Source of the DNA: Candidatus Cloacimonadota bacterium
GTDB lineage: Bacteria > Cloacimonadota > Cloacimonadia > Cloacimonadales > TCS61
Length of the DNA stretch: 6,800 nt
NCBI GenBank assembly: GCA_030626645.1
Contig: DAOUTP010000096.1
Coordinates: forward strand, 1-6,800
Direction of reading: 5' to 3'
Positions 4,047-6,800 of this stretch are shown here, piece after piece. Position numbers and translations under genes: made by a program. Each line of letters starts with the position of its first letter. Within the stretch, counting starts at the first letter, position 1. The notes beneath the pieces are model-generated. The model ran no database searches and was not told where the DNA came from. It worked only from the letters and a program-made list of their open reading frames with translations.

Positions 4047-6800
4047 ATGAAAAAAGGTATCTTACTACTGCTGACTATCATCCCGTTAACTCTATCCGCA
4101 AATTTTAATGTGGAATCCAAATCTTTATCTCAAATTATTATTAATTACAAAACAGATAGTTACAATATTTACCAGGAAAATGGATATTCACATCTTTATT
4201 TTAGTGATTTCACAAATCAACAAACTCCCGGAAAACCAGATCTTCCTTACAGAGAATTCTGTATTGGTGTACCTCCTAATGGAAATATTGAAATAGTAAT
4301 TACATCAATAGAAAAGGAAACTATAAAATTAGAAAGTAAACTGTCTCCAGTACCGCGAATAATTCCTTCCGGTAAGACGTTTAACTATATTTATGAAGTT
4401 GATCAAGAATTATATAATACTCAGGAAAAAAAATTCATTCAGATCATGAAAAGATCAAGGTATAGATTTAACAATATTATACCAATAAGATTCTATCCTG
4501 TAACATATGATCAGCAGACAAATGAGATTACAATATGCAAAAATATTAATTTCGAAATTCGTATCGATGGTGATGTGAAATACAGAAATTATATTGAAGA
4601 AAAGAATGAGATTTCTGTTTCAAAATTAATTATAAATTATAATTATGCTAAGAATTGGAAAGAAAAAAGTGAGGTAACTTTTACAAAAATGCCATTTGAA
4701 AAATCAGATTTTTGGTATAAATTAAAAACTGATAGATCCGGGTGGTTTGAAATAACTTATGAAGACTTGCAAATCTTACCGGATTTCTGCCAGCCATCTC
4801 AGATAAGGATGTTAGCATTAATAAAAAAACGGATAAATAGCAAAACAGAATTTGAACTTATGGAAATCCCAATTTATATCGATGCAGGGGATGACCGCTC
4901 TTTTGAGGTGGGTGATAAAATATTATTTGAACGAAAGCAAATTTCCAATTTGGGAATTTATTATCAAAATGAAATAACTTTCTGGCTAACATTTGGCGGT
5001 GACTTTCAAGTAAACCCGGTACGCCTGGAGAATAATCCAAATTTATCACACTACAATTCAATTATAGATTTCAGGATGAAAGAATTTTCAAATAACCGAA
5101 ATTATCGTGAAGATGTGGATGGCATAATTATTTATCCCGGATATCTTTCATCAAGCCAGACCAATGTCTTTGCAACTCATTCTCAGGATTTTACCCAGCT
5201 TCATCCCGAGATGAATTTCATTATTAAAAGTCAATCTGAAATATTTGATGAGTTCAGTAATGGAGATCCTGAGTCACAAGCTGTAGAGAACTATCTTGAA
5301 CTCGAATTCTATGGTGACGGAACTCCTACTTATCCCGGTCATCCGGAAATGCAATATGTGATCTTAATGGGATCCGGTATCCAAAATTGGAATCCGCAAA
5401 ATGAAAAAAATAAGATCATTGTTGCAAAAGTCCCGGATTCAGTAGCCAGTGATGATGAATTTGTTGATTTCGATGATGATAATAGACCTGAATTGATTAT
5501 AGGAAGAATTCCTGCTAAAAATAACCAGATGATGGGATACTACTTACAAAGAATTGAGAATTATATTCAGGAACCAACACCGGGTTTCTGGCGAAATGAA
5601 GTATTAATCATGGCTGATGATGAGCATAAAGGAGATAAATTGGAAGGTTGTGGCACAACTGGTGGCATGAACCATACTGCTCATGCACAGACAGCTGAAA
5701 ATTTTGTTTCAGATACAATTATAATGGATAAGGTTCTGGGGATAGAATATGGCTTTGATGAATATCAGAATAAACCGGATGCACGAATGGCTCAATTAGA
5801 TAAGATCAATCAGGGAAGATTGATCTGGTATTTCATCGGGCATGGTAATGAAGACGTTATGGGTGATGAAGATTATTTTAGAGCTTCATTGCATATGGAT
5901 CTGCTGGATAATATGGAACATTTACCACTATACCTCGCTGCATCCTGCGAAATTGGTAAATTCGATAATGCAGAAATCGATTGTATAGCAGAAAAATTTC
6001 TTTTCCATGATGGAGGTGGTTCAATTGCATCAATTGCTGCGACTGCCAGAGTAGGTCCTGATCCAAATACAACATTAATGAAATATGTACTTAAAAATAT
6101 AATTGATGAACGAATGAATATCGGAAATGCCTTAAGAGATGCAAAACTATATTCAAATGCCGATCTTAGCAATAGCCAGTTTTTCAATATTCTTGGTGAT
6201 CCTATTCTTAATGTTCTACCACCCCAGACGGTTGGAAATATTATTGGAATTCCAGACAGCGTTCAAGCAAGACAAACAGTTAATTTTAACGGTAATTATA
6301 ATAACACGATAAATGAAATTGGTGAAACTCGTATTTATGAATCTAAATATAATAAATATTATGAAAATACACTCGTTACTCCCGGACAAACATATTACTA
6401 TGAAGTATATTACACTGGTAATGGGCACACATTCTATTATGGTAATATTGATATCATGAACGGAGAATATGTTGCACAGTTTATAGTTCCTGAAGATGTT
6501 CATTCCGGTGATGAAGGCAGGATATTGAATTACGTATACGATAATAGTACATCTGCGGATTTTCTAAATTGTTATCTTCCTATGAAACTTAGTAGTATCC
6601 CTGTTTATGCACCAAGTTCAGGTTCACCAGAAGTTCAGCTTTTCTTGGATTCACCAAGCTTTATTGCAGGTGATTTTGTGTCAACAAGCCCAACCTTAAT
6701 AGCTCACATTGAAGATGAAAATGGAATAAATATTCTTGGCTCTTCAGGACATTGTATTCTGATTATTGTAGATGGATCTATAACCCCGATCGATGTGACC
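4047..6800 (+). CDS. Secreted C25 (gingipain-family) cysteine peptidase, PorU-like, 3' end outside the window
   Basis: Seen: 918 uninterrupted codons to the window edge. Residues 1-18 form a signal peptide (MKK, an ILLLL core, likely cut after L-S-A), so the protein is exported. Residues about 19-220 resemble a C25 propeptide region (PVPRIIPSG from 101). About 222-242 is the PorU-type FWYKLKTDRSGWFEITYEDL strand. About 359-722 is the peptidase domain: an acidic turn DFDDDN (474-479) before GRIP (486-489), IGHGNE with H599, and AASCEIGKFD with C634. H599 and C634 match the gingipain catalytic His/Cys (RgpB H211/C244), 35 residues apart against 33. The domain ends at ILGDPILNVLPP. DENGIN (890-895) begins the PorU-type C-terminal domain. 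Family knowledge: PorU is the cell-surface sortase of type IX secretion; related C25 proteins are surface or secreted proteases. Which role applies cannot be decided without the C-terminus and other por genes. It is transcribed away from the hydroxylase operon and shows no link to it. Confidence 0.9.
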   Translation, partial: MKKGILLLLTIIPLTLSANFNVESKSLSQIIINYKTDSYNIYQENGYSHLYFSDFTNQQTPGKPDLPYREFCIGVPPNGNIEIVITSIEKETIKLESKLSPVPRIIPSGKTFNYIYEVDQELYNTQEKKFIQIMKRSRYRFNNIIPIRFYPVTYDQQTNEITICKNINFEIRIDGDVKYRNYIEEKNEISVSKLIINYNYAKNWKEKSEVTFTKMPFEKSDFWYKLKTDRSGWFEITYEDLQILPDFCQPSQIRMLALIKKRINSKTEFELMEIPIYIDAGDDRSFEVGDKILFERKQISNLGIYYQNEITFWLTFGGDFQVNPVRLENNPNLSHYNSIIDFRMKEFSNNRNYREDVDGIIIYPGYLSSSQTNVFATHSQDFTQLHPEMNFIIKSQSEIFDEFSNGDPESQAVENYLELEFYGDGTPTYPGHPEMQYVILMGSGIQNWNPQNEKNKIIVAKVPDSVASDDEFVDFDDDNRPELIIGRIPAKNNQMMGYYLQRIENYIQEPTPGFWRNEVLIMADDEHKGDKLEGCGTTGGMNHTAHAQTAENFVSDTIIMDKVLGIEYGFDEYQNKPDARMAQLDKINQGRLIWYFIGHGNEDVMGDEDYFRASLHMDLLDNMEHLPLYLAASCEIGKFDNAEIDCIAEKFLFHDGGGSIASIAATARVGPDPNTTLMKYVLKNIIDERMNIGNALRDAKLYSNADLSNSQFFNILGDPILNVLPPQTVGNIIGIPDSVQARQTVNFNGNYNNTINEIGETRIYESKYNKYYENTLVTPGQTYYYEVYYTGNGHTFYYGNIDIMNGEYVAQFIVPEDVHSGDEGRILNYVYDNSTSADFLNCYLPMKLSSIPVYAPSSGSPEVQLFLDSPSFIAGDFVSTSPTLIAHIEDENGINILGSSGHCILIIVDGSITPIDVT

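Noticed and set aside
4858..6503. Minus-strand open frames at 4858-5061, 5873-6187, 5878-6075 and 6216-6503, and a plus-strand frame at 4108-4296
   Set aside because: All are shadows of the continuous C25 peptidase frame, which carries the family motifs; the alternative translations have none.
1..6800. CRISPR arrays, tRNA or rRNA genes, insertion sequences
   Set aside because: No regularly spaced repeats, cloverleaf sequences, transposase motifs or terminal inverted repeats were found on reading through both strands.

Overview
The window is AT-rich and looks bacterial, with Shine-Dalgarno sites of the GGAGG type. It holds two divergent transcription units separated by about 200 bp. The rightward gene encodes a secreted gingipain-family (C25) protein resembling PorU. 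Such proteins are typical of Bacteroidota and related FCB-group phyla such as Cloacimonadota, so an AT-rich Gram-negative FCB-type bacterium is my best guess. That is inference from one protein family, not proof.

Left part (1-3844, minus strand). A two-gene operon encodes a molybdenum hydroxylase of the xanthine dehydrogenase family. The first gene (3844 to 617) is a 1075-residue fusion of the molybdopterin (catalytic) subunit and the FAD subunit, in that order. The second (614 to 159) is the separate 2Fe-2S subunit. It starts 2 nt after the stop of the first and its ribosome site lies inside the last codons of the first, so the two are probably translationally coupled. Together they supply the full electron path: Mo centre, two 2Fe-2S clusters, FAD, external acceptor. 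The active site keeps most residues known from mammalian xanthine dehydrogenase, including the Arg equivalent to bovine R880, but has Asp where bovine has Glu802. Downstream are a weak terminator-like hairpin, a more GC-rich imperfect hairpin, and the first codons of another minus-strand gene that leaves the window.

Middle (3845-4046). The divergent intergenic region carries a perfect TTGACA box for the rightward gene, a weaker minus-strand promoter candidate, a 10-bp palindrome and a perfect 10-bp tandem repeat just before the rightward ribosome site.

Right part (4047-6800, plus strand). One long open frame of 918 codons runs off the window end. It has a signal peptide, an N-terminal propeptide-like region, a C25 peptidase domain with an intact His/Cys pair, and the start of a PorU-like C-terminal region. 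No sorting domain is visible because the gene is cut. Nothing in the window links the two units functionally. No tRNA, rRNA, CRISPR array or mobile element was seen.
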